From the NCBI GenBank assembly GCA_030849805.1, contig JASANZ010001912.1:1-24200 (forward strand): a stretch of DNA of 24,200 bases, written 5' to 3'. A program made the position numbers and the translations under genes. Below the pieces are notes generated by a model. That model made no database searches. It worked only from the letters and a program-made list of their open reading frames with translations, and had not been told where the DNA came from. Below, piece by piece: positions 17,715 to 24,200 of the stretch (position 1 is the stretch's first letter; each line of letters starts with the position of its first letter). Origin of the DNA: Sergeia podlipaevii. Its lineage: Eukaryota > Euglenozoa > Kinetoplastea > Trypanosomatida > Trypanosomatidae.

Positions 17715-17775
17715 CTGATAAATTGCAACACAAACCAGAACAACGCCAACAACAAAAATCGATTATCAGCAACAG

Positions 17776-18010
17776 TAATAATAATAATAATAATAATATT
17801 AATGAAAGATAAGTATATATGGTTTTATTCGTTTTCTAGATAGGCCATCGCATAGTAAAACAGAAAAAAATATATATGAAAAAAAAAATGAATGAACAAA
17901 AGCATGTACACACAACAACAACAACAACAACAATAATAATAATAATAAGAGTAAAGGATGAGTGCAACAACATCAAAAATAATAGTAATAATAATAATAA
18001 TAATAATAAT
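17776..18010. repeat. cluster of TAA and CAA triplet arrays
   Basis: TAA array at 17776-17798, CAA passing into TAA at 17911-17948, and TAA at 17985-18010. In the mRNA sense these are TTA and TTG repeats, within the probable 3' UTR of the upstream gene. Confidence 0.85.
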
Positions 18011-18159
18011 ATAACTAATATATGCATTTAGTTGGTATTATCACCACCACCAACGTTCTCTTGATACACACACGCAAAGGAGAAAAAAAAAGAAAAAAAA
18101 CGAATAGATATCGCCAAACTGTTTGCTTCCCCCCTCCCCCCCCTTACGCCTTTCCAGGA

Positions 18160-19464
18160 TCAAGCAGCACAGTAGAACATTCGTATCTCAAGTTCCCATG
18201 GGCAGCGACGACTGAAACTTCCTTCCCCTGGCCACATGAAGGTTGCATGAATGGACAAGACTGCCTCTCCACCTTCATCTTGCTCATCGCCAAGCTCAAT
18301 GCTTGGCATGGAGCTCGCTGCCCCCAGAATGTCCGCAAGCGGCACTCGACTCGCAATGGACTCCTCTAGCTCATTCTTCGCCACGTCAAAGACCATTGTT
18401 GCTTTTGCCCCCTTTAACACCCCGCCCGTCGCGCTATCTCTCAGTGGCATCACGGGCTTCAAGCTACACTCCAGTGCATGCATCCAGTCTCCTTCTCTCA
18501 AATTTATATCTTCACACACGAAGCTCTCAAAGAGCAAAACAGCAATATAAGCTGACATGGCCGAAAGCTTTTGCTCCGCCGCTTCTTGAAGGCTGCGGTT
18601 GATCGTGATTGTGAATTGCTCTTGTATAATAGGGGGAGACAACCTCGGCTGCTGCTTCTGCAGCGGCGGCGGGGATGAAGCGTCAAGAGCAGGAGCATCC
18701 GCGGCAGCACATGTTGCAAAAACAAGAGGATCCTCACTACCGAGTGGGGCACTAGACTGTAGAATACTCTTGCCATTTTCATCTTCACCAGGCGAATCCT
18801 CGTGAACAGTGGTAGACGCAGGGCTGCCACCCATCTCGCCCTTCTCCCTCTCTTCCTCTTCCCCTTCCTCACTTGCGAAGGAGGACACCTCCACATCATC
18901 AATATCTGCATCATCGTTCGTCCGCGATGTGCGTCGTCGTCTGCGCGCGGGCCGCGTTCGCGCCTCCTTTTCTTCTATAATACTTTTCCTTCTTAGCTGT
19001 TGCTCATGAATCGATGCGATCAACGCCGTCTTGCGCGCCGCCCGTGCCTGCTCCTCGCGAGCCTTCTCCTGTGCTTGCCATAGAAGCAATCGATCCATCG
19101 CCTGCATGTACTGCGTGTAGAGGCACGCGGCAAGGGCGTTCTGCATTCGTGGCAGCCGCCAGAGCGCAAAGGCGAAAGATGATTGGACAGAGGAAGGAGG
19201 AGGGGGGAAAGATGCCAAAGTTGTAGTGGGTGCTCCAGCAATGAACCTAAACAACTCCGCCTTGTCGGAGACCATGCGAGGGAAGGCGATACTTTTCTCT
19301 TTCTCAGTGACTGCATCCTCTGCTCCTGCTGCGTCTTCTTCTTTTTTTTTGTGTTGTCGTTGTTGCTGACACTCCTGCTGCTTCTCCTTTTCCTCCAATG
19401 GATGATCGTCTGATTTGTGCCCCTTGTGAGCACTATCTTTGGTAGAGCTACCACCACACCCCAT
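18160..19464 (-). CDS. orphan protein with N-myristoylation/palmitoylation motif, 434 aa
   Basis: The start is set at the ATG of 19462-19464, giving MGCGGSSTKD. Gly2 with Ser6 is a standard N-myristoylation signal, and Cys3 is a likely palmitoylation site; dual acylation of this kind targets proteins such as calflagins to the flagellar or plasma membrane in trypanosomatids. The open frame extends 49 codons further upstream, but that part is a translated CT repeat and A-run lying before the probable acceptor (AG at 19503-19504), so it is rejected. Two regions look folded: about 60-165 (hydrophobic and helical, including LWRLPRMQNALAACLYTQYM, then a charged helix) and about 281-434 (TITINRSLQE onward, ending EIRMFYCAA). 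Between them lies an acidic, disordered linker with Arg- and Glu-rich runs. No known domain is recognised and the function is unknown. Confidence 0.8.
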   Translation of the reverse strand: MGCGGSSTKDSAHKGHKSDDHPLEEKEKQQECQQQRQHKKKEEDAAGAEDAVTEKEKSIAFPRMVSDKAELFRFIAGAPTTTLASFPPPPSSVQSSFAFALWRLPRMQNALAACLYTQYMQAMDRLLLWQAQEKAREEQARAARKTALIASIHEQQLRRKSIIEEKEARTRPARRRRRTSRTNDDADIDDVEVSSFASEEGEEEEREKGEMGGSPASTTVHEDSPGEDENGKSILQSSAPLGSEDPLVFATCAAADAPALDASSPPPLQKQQPRLSPPIIQEQFTITINRSLQEAAEQKLSAMSAYIAVLLFESFVCEDINLREGDWMHALECSLKPVMPLRDSATGGVLKGAKATMVFDVAKNELEESIASRVPLADILGAASSMPSIELGDEQDEGGEAVLSIHATFMWPGEGSFSRRCPWELEIRMFYCAA

Positions 19465-19502
19465 TCTATCCTTCTTTAAATTTTTTTTTTTTTTTTGAAT
19501 AG

Positions 19503-19602
19503 CTGAGAGCCCAAACGCAAAACAGCAATATTGGTATAATGCATGTGTTTGCATAATTAGTAAATTATAATAGTGGATAACAAGAGAGAGAGAGAGAGAG
19601 AG
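19503..19602 (-). promoter_or_regulatory. CT array and trans-splice acceptor of the acylated orphan gene
   Basis: The minus strand has a 20-base CT array (19583-19602) followed by sequence without any AG until GGGCTCTCAG, with its AG at the complement of 19503-19504. The ATG of MGCGG is the first ATG after it, 38 bases on. Confidence 0.6.
19583..19602. repeat. AG/CT dinucleotide array
   Basis: Perfect 20-base AG array on the plus strand; on the coding strand it forms the pyrimidine tract upstream of the acylated orphan gene. Confidence 0.9.
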
Positions 19603-19635
19603 GGAAAGCAAACAAAAAAAATGTCTCGTTGTTTA

Positions 19636-19779
19636 TCAACAATGAAATGCTGAGAAGTAAAACAAAGATAAAGCAAAAATAATAGTCTTTTTTTTTAAAA
19701 AAAAAAAAAAGAGAAAAAAAAAAGATATCAAATACCACGTCAAAGAACGCAGCAACATCAATAGGAAGCTGCGCATCAT
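19636..19779 (-). CDS. possible 47-aa hydrophobic micropeptide
   Basis: A strong C/T-rich tract on the coding strand (19843-19878) is followed by the first AG at 19830-19831, and the first ATG after that (19777-19779) opens 47 codons closed by TGA. The product has two hydrophobic stretches, about residues 5-28 and 32-47, separated by KKK. Much of the hydrophobicity comes from T-runs in the DNA (a Phe run), so chance is a serious alternative. No family is recognised. It lies in the longest spacer of the window, where an extra transcript is plausible. Confidence 0.2.
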   Translation of the reverse strand: MMRSFLLMLLRSLTWYLISFFFLFFFFLKKKTIIFALSLFYFSAFHC

Positions 19780-19842
19780 TTCTTTTGAATAACTAACAAG
19801 AATAGCGACAAAATGCTCCAAAACTCAGACTTCATAATATAG

Positions 19843-19876
19843 CGGGGAAGGGGAGGGGACGAGGGGAGGAGGAGGA
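19843..19876 (+). other. four-tract G-rich motif, potential G-quadruplex
   Basis: Four GGGG tracts at 19844-19847, 19850-19853, 19855-19858 and 19863-19866 with loops of 2, 1 and 4 bases meet the usual G-quadruplex pattern. They lie on the template strand of the minus-strand genes and form the complement of a pyrimidine tract. Confidence 0.6.
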
Positions 19877-19982
19877 CGCAGTAGCAACGGCATTAGCAGC
19901 CGTATATATATGCAAAAGTATGGATAAGATACTTACAGTATGGGTGCATTGTATTATGCTAAGACCCCCTTTCTTTTCTCGT

Positions 19983-20105
19983 CTGACGCGTGTTCATTCA
20001 GAACTTACTCGAGCTCCTTAATGCCGATGGAGTGATAATTTATTGTTGATATAAGTACTTCTATCACTATTATATGGTAGCACATACCATTTATTCAAGC
20101 GTCAG
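19983..20105. ncRNA. stem-rich non-repetitive island, possible structured RNA
   Basis: In 123 bases free of microsatellite, several exact complementary pairs are nested: ctgacgc 19983-19989 with gcgtcag 20099-20105 as a closing stem; gttc 19992-19995 with gaac 20001-20004; agtgata 20031-20037 with tatcact 20062-20068; and atggta 20074-20079 with taccat 20085-20090 over a 5-base loop. No tRNA boxes or clear C/D boxes are seen and the strand is unknown. The arrangement was found by eye, so chance pairing is possible. Confidence 0.2.
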
Positions 20106-20861
20106 GGGCCTTTCCTTCTTCCTTTCATTCTGTCTTACAATGCACACGCACACACGCAATCGTAAAAGTTTAGGTATTCAATGATTTTTATTTTCGGCTT
20201 CAGAAATGTTATTTTTTTTAAAACCGACACAGCAACAACAACAAAAACAAAAACAAAAACAAACAAAAATTCTGGTAGAGAAGGTTGCCCTAGTTGCAAC
20301 TATGTGTAGTACATACATGTGTAGCTCTGTAAGCTTAGAGTCTCTCTCTCACTCTCTTTCTTTCTTTCTCTTCCTCTCTCCTTTGAGTAGCTGCTTCGTT
20401 CAAGGACAATAGATAAATTGTAGTAGCTATAACAATAATAATAATAATAATAATAATCATTAGCTCTTTTTCCATCATCCTGAATAGCGATAGAGAAAAA
20501 AAAAAGAAAGAGAAAAAAAATAATACATATATGCTTTCAAATACGCGCGCCTACTTCACAGATATGAATAAGCATGAAAGAAAATGATGAAGTCCCCCCT
20601 CAAAAAAAGAGTGAGAGGGATGAAAAACAAAAAAAAAAAACGAGGCAAAAATATATATAGAACGCAATTAGCAAATTGTTATCATGCTGATCTAATATTC
20701 AACACAGGAGTGTCGACGAAGACGTCTACAGCCACTGACCTGATAAAAGACAGCCACCACACTTACCGACACTTGCTTCTTATTTTTTTTTTCTGTCGTT
20801 GTCATTGTTTTGCTGTTCATATCACACATATGTACGCGATACTTGGTTGAGATTCTATTTT
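20106..20861. other. spacer segment with simple repeats, no gene seen
   Basis: This segment holds CA/CAAAAA-rich sequence (about 20226-20270), a plus-strand CT-rich block (20341-20392), a TAA array (20434-20457) and A-runs. Around 20690-20860 the sequence is more complex, but no reading frame with a start and acceptor is convincing on either strand. Confidence 0.5.
20434..20457. repeat. AAT triplet array
   Basis: Perfect 24-base AAT array within the 2.2-kb spacer. Confidence 0.9.
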
Positions 20862-20933
20862 CTTTCTGACTTCTGAAAGGGTGGTTAAGTCAATACGGTG
20901 ATTCCATAACCTCCCCCCTCTCAAAAGAAGGTC
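20862..20933 (-). ncRNA. possible H/ACA-like small RNA with AGA box
   Basis: The minus strand from 20933 to 20868 can fold into one 66-base hairpin. GAC/GTC and TTC/GAA pair at the base with one bulge, then TGAGAGGG pairs with CCCTTTCA, and GGTTA pairs with TAACC above a small internal loop. The sequence AGA, then AAG, follows the stem directly. Trypanosomatid H/ACA snoRNAs are single hairpins of about this length ending in an AGA box three bases from the 3' end, and here the internal loop lies 14 bases before the AGA. One pair is G-U on the minus strand but A-C on the plus strand, favouring minus. The internal loop is small for a guide pocket, and no rRNA target was checked. Confidence 0.25.
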
Positions 20934-21138
20934 AAAATAATTCTAAAGATAAATAGACTAGCACTCTCGGCGCTATTTTTTTTTTTTTCCTTATTTCTTT
21001 TTTTCTTTTTGGCTTTCTTGTACATATTTCTTTTCCCCCTTTTTCCCTCCTATATTTTTTGTGCCTCACACTGCTAGCAGTAATAAATAGTGCATATCAA
21101 CAATAGCTTCACAACACACACACATATATATATATATG
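20934..21138. other. spacer segment, T-rich, no gene seen
   Basis: T-runs around 20970-21060 and a short TA array near 21125-21137. It would be 3' UTR of the possible micropeptide transcript. Confidence 0.4.
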
Positions 21139-21255
21139 TTATATACACGCATCCGTGAATTCTCCTTCTTTTATATTTTGAAAAAATTCGAGACACATAG
21201 CCAGCGCAATAAAGAAGAAGAACAACAAAAATGCTGTCCATCTCCTCTTCTCCAT
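21139..21255 (-). CDS. possible 38-aa single-pass membrane micropeptide
   Basis: The first ATG (21253-21255) after a well-formed acceptor opens 38 codons closed by TAA. The N-terminus is basic (MEKRRW), residues 7-22 form one hydrophobic segment, and the tail is polar with several Glu. The leader is 35 bases and has no other ATG. The surrounding 130 bases are not simple repeat, unlike most of the spacer. Size and layout resemble small single-span subunits of membrane complexes, but I recognise no family and assign no function. Against it: the hydrophobic part comes from a T-rich run. A second ATG 13 bases later in another frame opens a longer frame that runs into TA and GT repeats and is less likely. 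Confidence 0.35.
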   Translation of the reverse strand: MEKRRWTAFLLFFFFIALAMCLEFFQNIKEGEFTDACI

Positions 21256-21290
21256 CCCTGAGGCCCGACTTGGCAACGACCTTTTGGATT

Positions 21291-21332
21291 CTACAGGGGT
21301 AGAGAGGGGTTGGGTGAGAGAGAGGGGTTTCC
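21291..21332 (-). promoter_or_regulatory. polypyrimidine tract and acceptor inside the 2.2-kb spacer
   Basis: On the minus strand CCCCTCTCTCTCACCCAACC and CCTCTCTACCCC are followed by TGTAG, with its AG at the complement of 21291-21292. The quality matches the acceptors of the known genes, and a short open frame starts 35 bases downstream. Confidence 0.5.
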
Positions 21333-21666
21333 CTGCACTTTGCAAAGCCATGCCTAGTTGGACACACACACACAAAAAAAAAAAAAAGAAAACTGAATCA
21401 ATAAAAAAATAATAATAAATAGTTAACTGTATATGGTGGGATACGTGGAACCCACTCTCCTAAGTGACTTTTTTTTGTTGTTGTTCGGTGCCCTACATGC
21501 CAAAAAAAAAAAAGCATAAAAAATGCTTCTTTTCTCGTCGTTTCTCTGTACCTGATAGCCTATAAGTTAATCTCTCTCTCTCCCACCATTCATCCCTTTT
21601 CTTTTCCTTGCTATCAGATCCTCCGCCCCCCAAATAATAATCCATATTTAGGAGGGGGGCTCCTCA
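21333..21666. other. 3' UTR region of the transporter gene
   Basis: 334 bases after the transporter stop, with GT and T/A-runs and a C-rich stretch on the coding strand near the stop. No gene seen. Confidence 0.55.
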
Positions 21667-23502
21667 CTACGGTGAAAGAGAGTAAAGAAATGTCGCCATA
21701 AGTACAACTGTACCTCCAGAAGCAAACAAAAGTGTTGGGCTACAATCTAGGAAAAAGGCAGAGCACATGCCACATACGATAATACTAATAGCAGTGGCAA
21801 AGCACTTTAGTATGTTATCCGCGTACCGGATGACCATGGCGATGATCAGTCCGCCAGCTGCTTGAATCCAAATAACTGTCCATACAAGAGGAGTGAAGCC
21901 TTGAAAAGGATCAAACGGGGTGACGGCCACCGGCGGCAATGACGACGGGATTGAGGAGGAGGAGGAGAGAGACGGTGTATGCTGCGAGTAGTACACCACC
22001 ACACTACAGGTGGCGATGATTAGAGAAAAAAACGCGAGCTGTGCGTTGCGCAACCACACGGATGCCGTTATACCAGTCAGCGCACTGGCATTTTCCCAAT
22101 CAAAATCTTTAAAGAAGGAGGCCGCTGCTGTACCTGCAGATGCCGAAAAAGGAGAAGAAGAAGAAGAAGATACGAATGCATTGTTGCTGCTGTTGATATT
22201 TTCCTCATCACTATCATCATCATCATCATCATCATCATCGCCGCTGCTGCGGCTTTGTGATAAACTACGGTGCTCCTGGTGCCGCCGTACGCTGCAAAGA
22301 GGGAGCGTATCCGCGATGTACAACATCACAGCCTTCGTTTTTTCTCCCACCATGTTCTTCGAAGCAGTAGACAACTCATTTGCCTTTAGAACAAGTTCAA
22401 ACGCCACCCCTGCGGCCCCGCTACAGAGAGCTGCGCCAAGCACCGCGAGGAGACCACGCATCATAGGAGGAGCAGGAATAGCCACGCGCAGGTTCGCTTC
22501 CGTGCTCTTCATCGCCTCTTCCGTAACCTGTTGCAACTTCGCACCTTTTATATCTTCGCCACCGGCAGCAGCGCTGCTGCTGGTTTCTTTCCTCTCACCA
22601 AGCTGCGTCGCGGCAATGCCTGCAGCAAGCATCAACAGTGCAAGCCAGCGCCGCCACGATAGGTGCCTACCAGGTATCAACAACACAGTCAGCACGCCGG
22701 TGACAATAATTTTACTTTGATACGCCACCTGGAACACGGTCGCGTCGAGCGCGTTCAGCGCAACATAGATGAGATTGTTCTGCAGCGTGTAAAGCAGCGC
22801 GGGAAGCAGCACTTTGGCGGCCTCCTTGGGATGCGCAAAAGTGAAGTAGTGAACCAGCTTCAAAGCAAATTGGATCCTGCGCCAGAGCGCAAAACTACCG
22901 CCACTACTACTACTACTACTACCACCGCCTCCACCGTATCGTTGGTGCGTGCCAAGCCCAGCCTTCTTCGTTGTACAAGCGTCAGGGGTACGGTTCTTTG
23001 CTAAACGTGGCAAAAATGTACCACAATCTGATGATCGAAAAACAACGATGTCTGCTTCGTCATTACCGTCCTCACCGTAGACAGCGCCGCCACCGCCGCC
23101 GCCGCTTCTCACAGGCTTAGAGACACTCAGCAAACCAGTAAGTGCAGTCACAACGTTTGTGTAGTCCCACCACGCCACCAGTACACAGGAAAAAATCAGC
23201 TTAAGCGCCTCTTGCATCGCCACAAGCACCACAGGAAGAAAAGGTTTCGACCCACTCTTGCGGCCTTCGAGAGTGGCGTAGCGTGTAAGAACAACGGCTG
23301 CTGTGGTTTGCAGAATAAGAGCAAAGAGCGAGACGAATTTCAAGTAGAAGGCACCTCTGCCACCGCCGCTGCTGCTGTTCTGCTTGTTATTGCCACTGCT
23401 TTTGCATTTAGGTAAAATGGTAGATGAAGGTGAAAGGCTATTCTCAACCCCGCCGCCACCGTCGCTGCTGCCCTGAATCTTGTTTTTGTTGTTGTTGGAC
23501 AT
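21667..23502 (-). CDS. nucleotide-sugar transporter, SLC35A-like, 611 aa
   Basis: The protein belongs to the UDP-sugar/CMP-sialic acid transporter family (Nuc_sug_transp), multi-span Golgi or ER antiporters that import nucleotide sugars for glycosylation. Family landmarks are KFVSLFALILQTTAAVVLTR (55-74), the MQEALKLIFSC segment (96-106), LLYTLQNNLIYVALNALDA (236-254) followed by QVAYQSKII (258-266), and near the end QAAGGL, RYADNILKCFATAISII (559-575). The specific sugar cannot be read from sequence. It is far longer than the usual 320-400 aa because of hydrophilic, low-complexity insertions at about 127-205 (Gly and Ser runs), 303-340, 402-470 (with nine Asp) and 506-530, plus a 50-residue N-terminal tail. 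The start (23500-23502) is the first ATG after the acceptor at 23559; the longer open frame upstream is a translated TA/GA repeat and is rejected. Confidence 0.92.
   Translation of the reverse strand: MSNNNKNKIQGSSDGGGGVENSLSPSSTILPKCKSSGNNKQNSSSGGGRGAFYLKFVSLFALILQTTAAVVLTRYATLEGRKSGSKPFLPVVLVAMQEALKLIFSCVLVAWWDYTNVVTALTGLLSVSKPVRSGGGGGGAVYGEDGNDEADIVVFRSSDCGTFLPRLAKNRTPDACTTKKAGLGTHQRYGGGGGSSSSSSGGSFALWRRIQFALKLVHYFTFAHPKEAAKVLLPALLYTLQNNLIYVALNALDATVFQVAYQSKIIVTGVLTVLLIPGRHLSWRRWLALLMLAAGIAATQLGERKETSSSAAAGGEDIKGAKLQQVTEEAMKSTEANLRVAIPAPPMMRGLLAVLGAALCSGAAGVAFELVLKANELSTASKNMVGEKTKAVMLYIADTLPLCSVRRHQEHRSLSQSRSSGDDDDDDDDDSDEENINSSNNAFVSSSSSSPFSASAGTAAASFFKDFDWENASALTGITASVWLRNAQLAFFSLIIATCSVVVYYSQHTPSLSSSSSIPSSLPPVAVTPFDPFQGFTPLVWTVIWIQAAGGLIIAMVIRYADNILKCFATAISIIVCGMCSAFFLDCSPTLLFASGGTVVLMATFLYSLSP
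22213..22239. repeat. ATC triplet array coding for nine Asp
   Basis: A perfect 27-base array (GAT in the coding sense) inside the transporter gene, residues 422-430, in a predicted loop between conserved segments. Likely variable in length between strains. Confidence 0.9.
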
Positions 23503-23558
23503 ACGCACGATATGGGAGGTGCTGCCCGTTGGACTAGCCGCAGATGCTCGCCGAAGCA

Positions 23559-23575
23559 CTGAAAAAAAAAAAAAT
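23559..23575 (-). promoter_or_regulatory. trans-splice acceptor of the transporter gene
   Basis: A run of 13 T on the minus strand is followed directly by CAG (AG is the complement of 23559-23560). The leader is 56 bases, contains no ATG, and ends at the chosen start. Confidence 0.7.
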
Positions 23576-23643
23576 GTATAAAAAAGCTGGAAAAAAAGGG
23601 GAGGGGGCGTGGATATAACCAAAAGCCTCTCCCTTCCCTTCCC

Positions 23644-23688
<45 letters not shown>

Positions 23689-24200
23689 CCCTCCTTCCTG
23701 CGCACAATACGCAAAACAAAGAAACAAAACAAGTGTCGTATGTGCTGAGCAGTAGAACTATCAAAGTGTATATCAATGAATATGTTCTTCGGAAGATTAA
23801 TGAACCAACCCTCGCTGATGATGAGTTTTGCCCAAATATAAGGAAAGAAAAAGTTTTTTTTTTTTTTCAATCCTACGAAATGAATGGGGGAAGGGAGCAA
23901 GCAAGCAAGCAGCAACAACGATATAATTAGCAATAAAAAAAAAGGAAAGATAGACAGAGAGAGAGAGGAAGAGAGAGTGATGAAAGTGCTACGAACAAAC
24001 AATCAACATTGCATAGACGGATTACATTGCGGAGCGCCAGTGAATCAAAAAAAAAATATATATATAGTAACCCAGAAAGAAAAATCCAGGTGCAATAAAA
24101 AGGGGGAAAAACACAAGATATTATGATAGTTGCTGCTCTTCACGTCGTAAACAATAATAATAAATAAAAAAAGAAATGTTCTCTTTCCCTCCCTCCCACC
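23576..24200. other. spacer upstream of the transporter gene
   Basis: Mostly simple repeats: a compound TC and TA array (23645-23688), A- and T-runs, and GA-rich blocks near 23950-23980 that form pyrimidine tracts on the coding strand. A second AG after a pyrimidine tract lies at the complement of 23873-23874, but no ATG-started frame follows that looks coding. A small hairpin-forming sequence lies near 24018-24047. No gene can be supported. Confidence 0.55.
23645..23688. repeat. compound TC and TA microsatellite
   Basis: A TC array at 23645-23665 continues directly into a TA array at 23665-23688. Confidence 0.9.

Larger units (their letters stand above)
17481..18159. other. spacer downstream of the acylated orphan gene
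   Basis: AT-rich spacer with GAGT (17674-17692) and GT (17694-17714) arrays and three TAA/CAA triplet arrays (17776-17798, 17911-17948, 17985-18010). It should hold the 3' UTR of the gene ending at 18160. No gene is visible. Confidence 0.6.

Noticed and set aside
19465..19611. 49-codon N-terminal extension of the acylated orphan
   Set aside because: It begins in a CT array read as LSLSLS and crosses the probable acceptor; the MGCGG start is better supported.
20031..20068. C/D-box snoRNA reading of the structured island
   Set aside because: The C-box-like GTGATAG differs from RTGATGA at two positions and no terminal stem joins it to the CTGA downstream.
21074..21373. Longer minus-strand frame overlapping the 38-codon candidate
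   Set aside because: Its first in-frame ATG after the acceptor comes second, and most of it translates TA and GT repeats.
22010..22720. Plus-strand 236-codon frame
   Set aside because: It is the antisense shadow of the transporter gene; its poly-Ser is the reverse reading of the Asp triplet array.
23503..23727. 75-codon N-terminal extension of the transporter
   Set aside because: It translates TA and GA microsatellites (alternating IY and ER) and lies mostly upstream of the T-run and CAG acceptor at 23559.
23664..24002. 112-codon minus-strand frame upstream of the transporter
   Set aside because: It is hydrophobic only through T- and CT-runs and ends in a TA array read as IYIYIY.
24018..24047. 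Small imperfect hairpin near the right edge, checked as tRNA or small RNA
   Set aside because: Only short interrupted stems, no A or B box, and no AGA or C/D boxes in a sensible place.

Overview
The window looks like a stretch of a trypanosomatid (kinetoplastid) nuclear chromosome. All supported protein genes lie on the minus strand and are intronless. They are long, GC-rich and low in complexity, and are separated by 0.9-2.2 kb AT-rich spacers full of microsatellites. Upstream of most start codons there is a pyrimidine tract on the coding strand followed by the first AG, the pattern expected of spliced-leader trans-splicing inside a polycistronic unit. Two of the three recognisable families fit a flagellated kinetoplastid: a giant SHIPPO (sperm-tail PG-rich) protein and a nucleotide-sugar transporter. 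The species cannot be named from the sequence.

Layout in the direction of transcription (right to left): a 611-aa Golgi-type nucleotide-sugar transporter (23502-21667); a 2.2-kb spacer that holds two possible micropeptide genes (21255-21139 and 19779-19636), a possible H/ACA-like small RNA (20933-20862) and a stem-rich island (19983-20105); a 434-aa orphan protein with a dual-acylation N-terminus (19464-18160); a sideroflexin (17288-16224); a 2545-aa SHIPPO-array protein with a Cys-rich head (15233-7596); and a very large, disordered Pro/Ser/Gly-rich orphan (6339-809). The last is split into two reading frames exactly at the only ambiguous base of the window (n at 2482), so it is most likely one gene of about 1843 codons with a sequencing error. 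The left end holds a strong trans-splice acceptor (211-212) and the possible start of one more gene that runs off the window.

The genes show no obvious common pathway, as expected for kinetoplastid polycistronic units, where neighbours are co-transcribed but controlled after transcription. The SHIPPO protein and perhaps the acylated orphan point to the flagellum or cytoskeleton, the sideroflexin to the mitochondrial inner membrane, and the transporter to glycoconjugate synthesis in the Golgi. The strongest candidates for something undescribed are the SHIPPO giant with its cysteine head, the KK-hydrophobic-P repeat protein, and the unusually long spacer at 19.5-21.7 kb.
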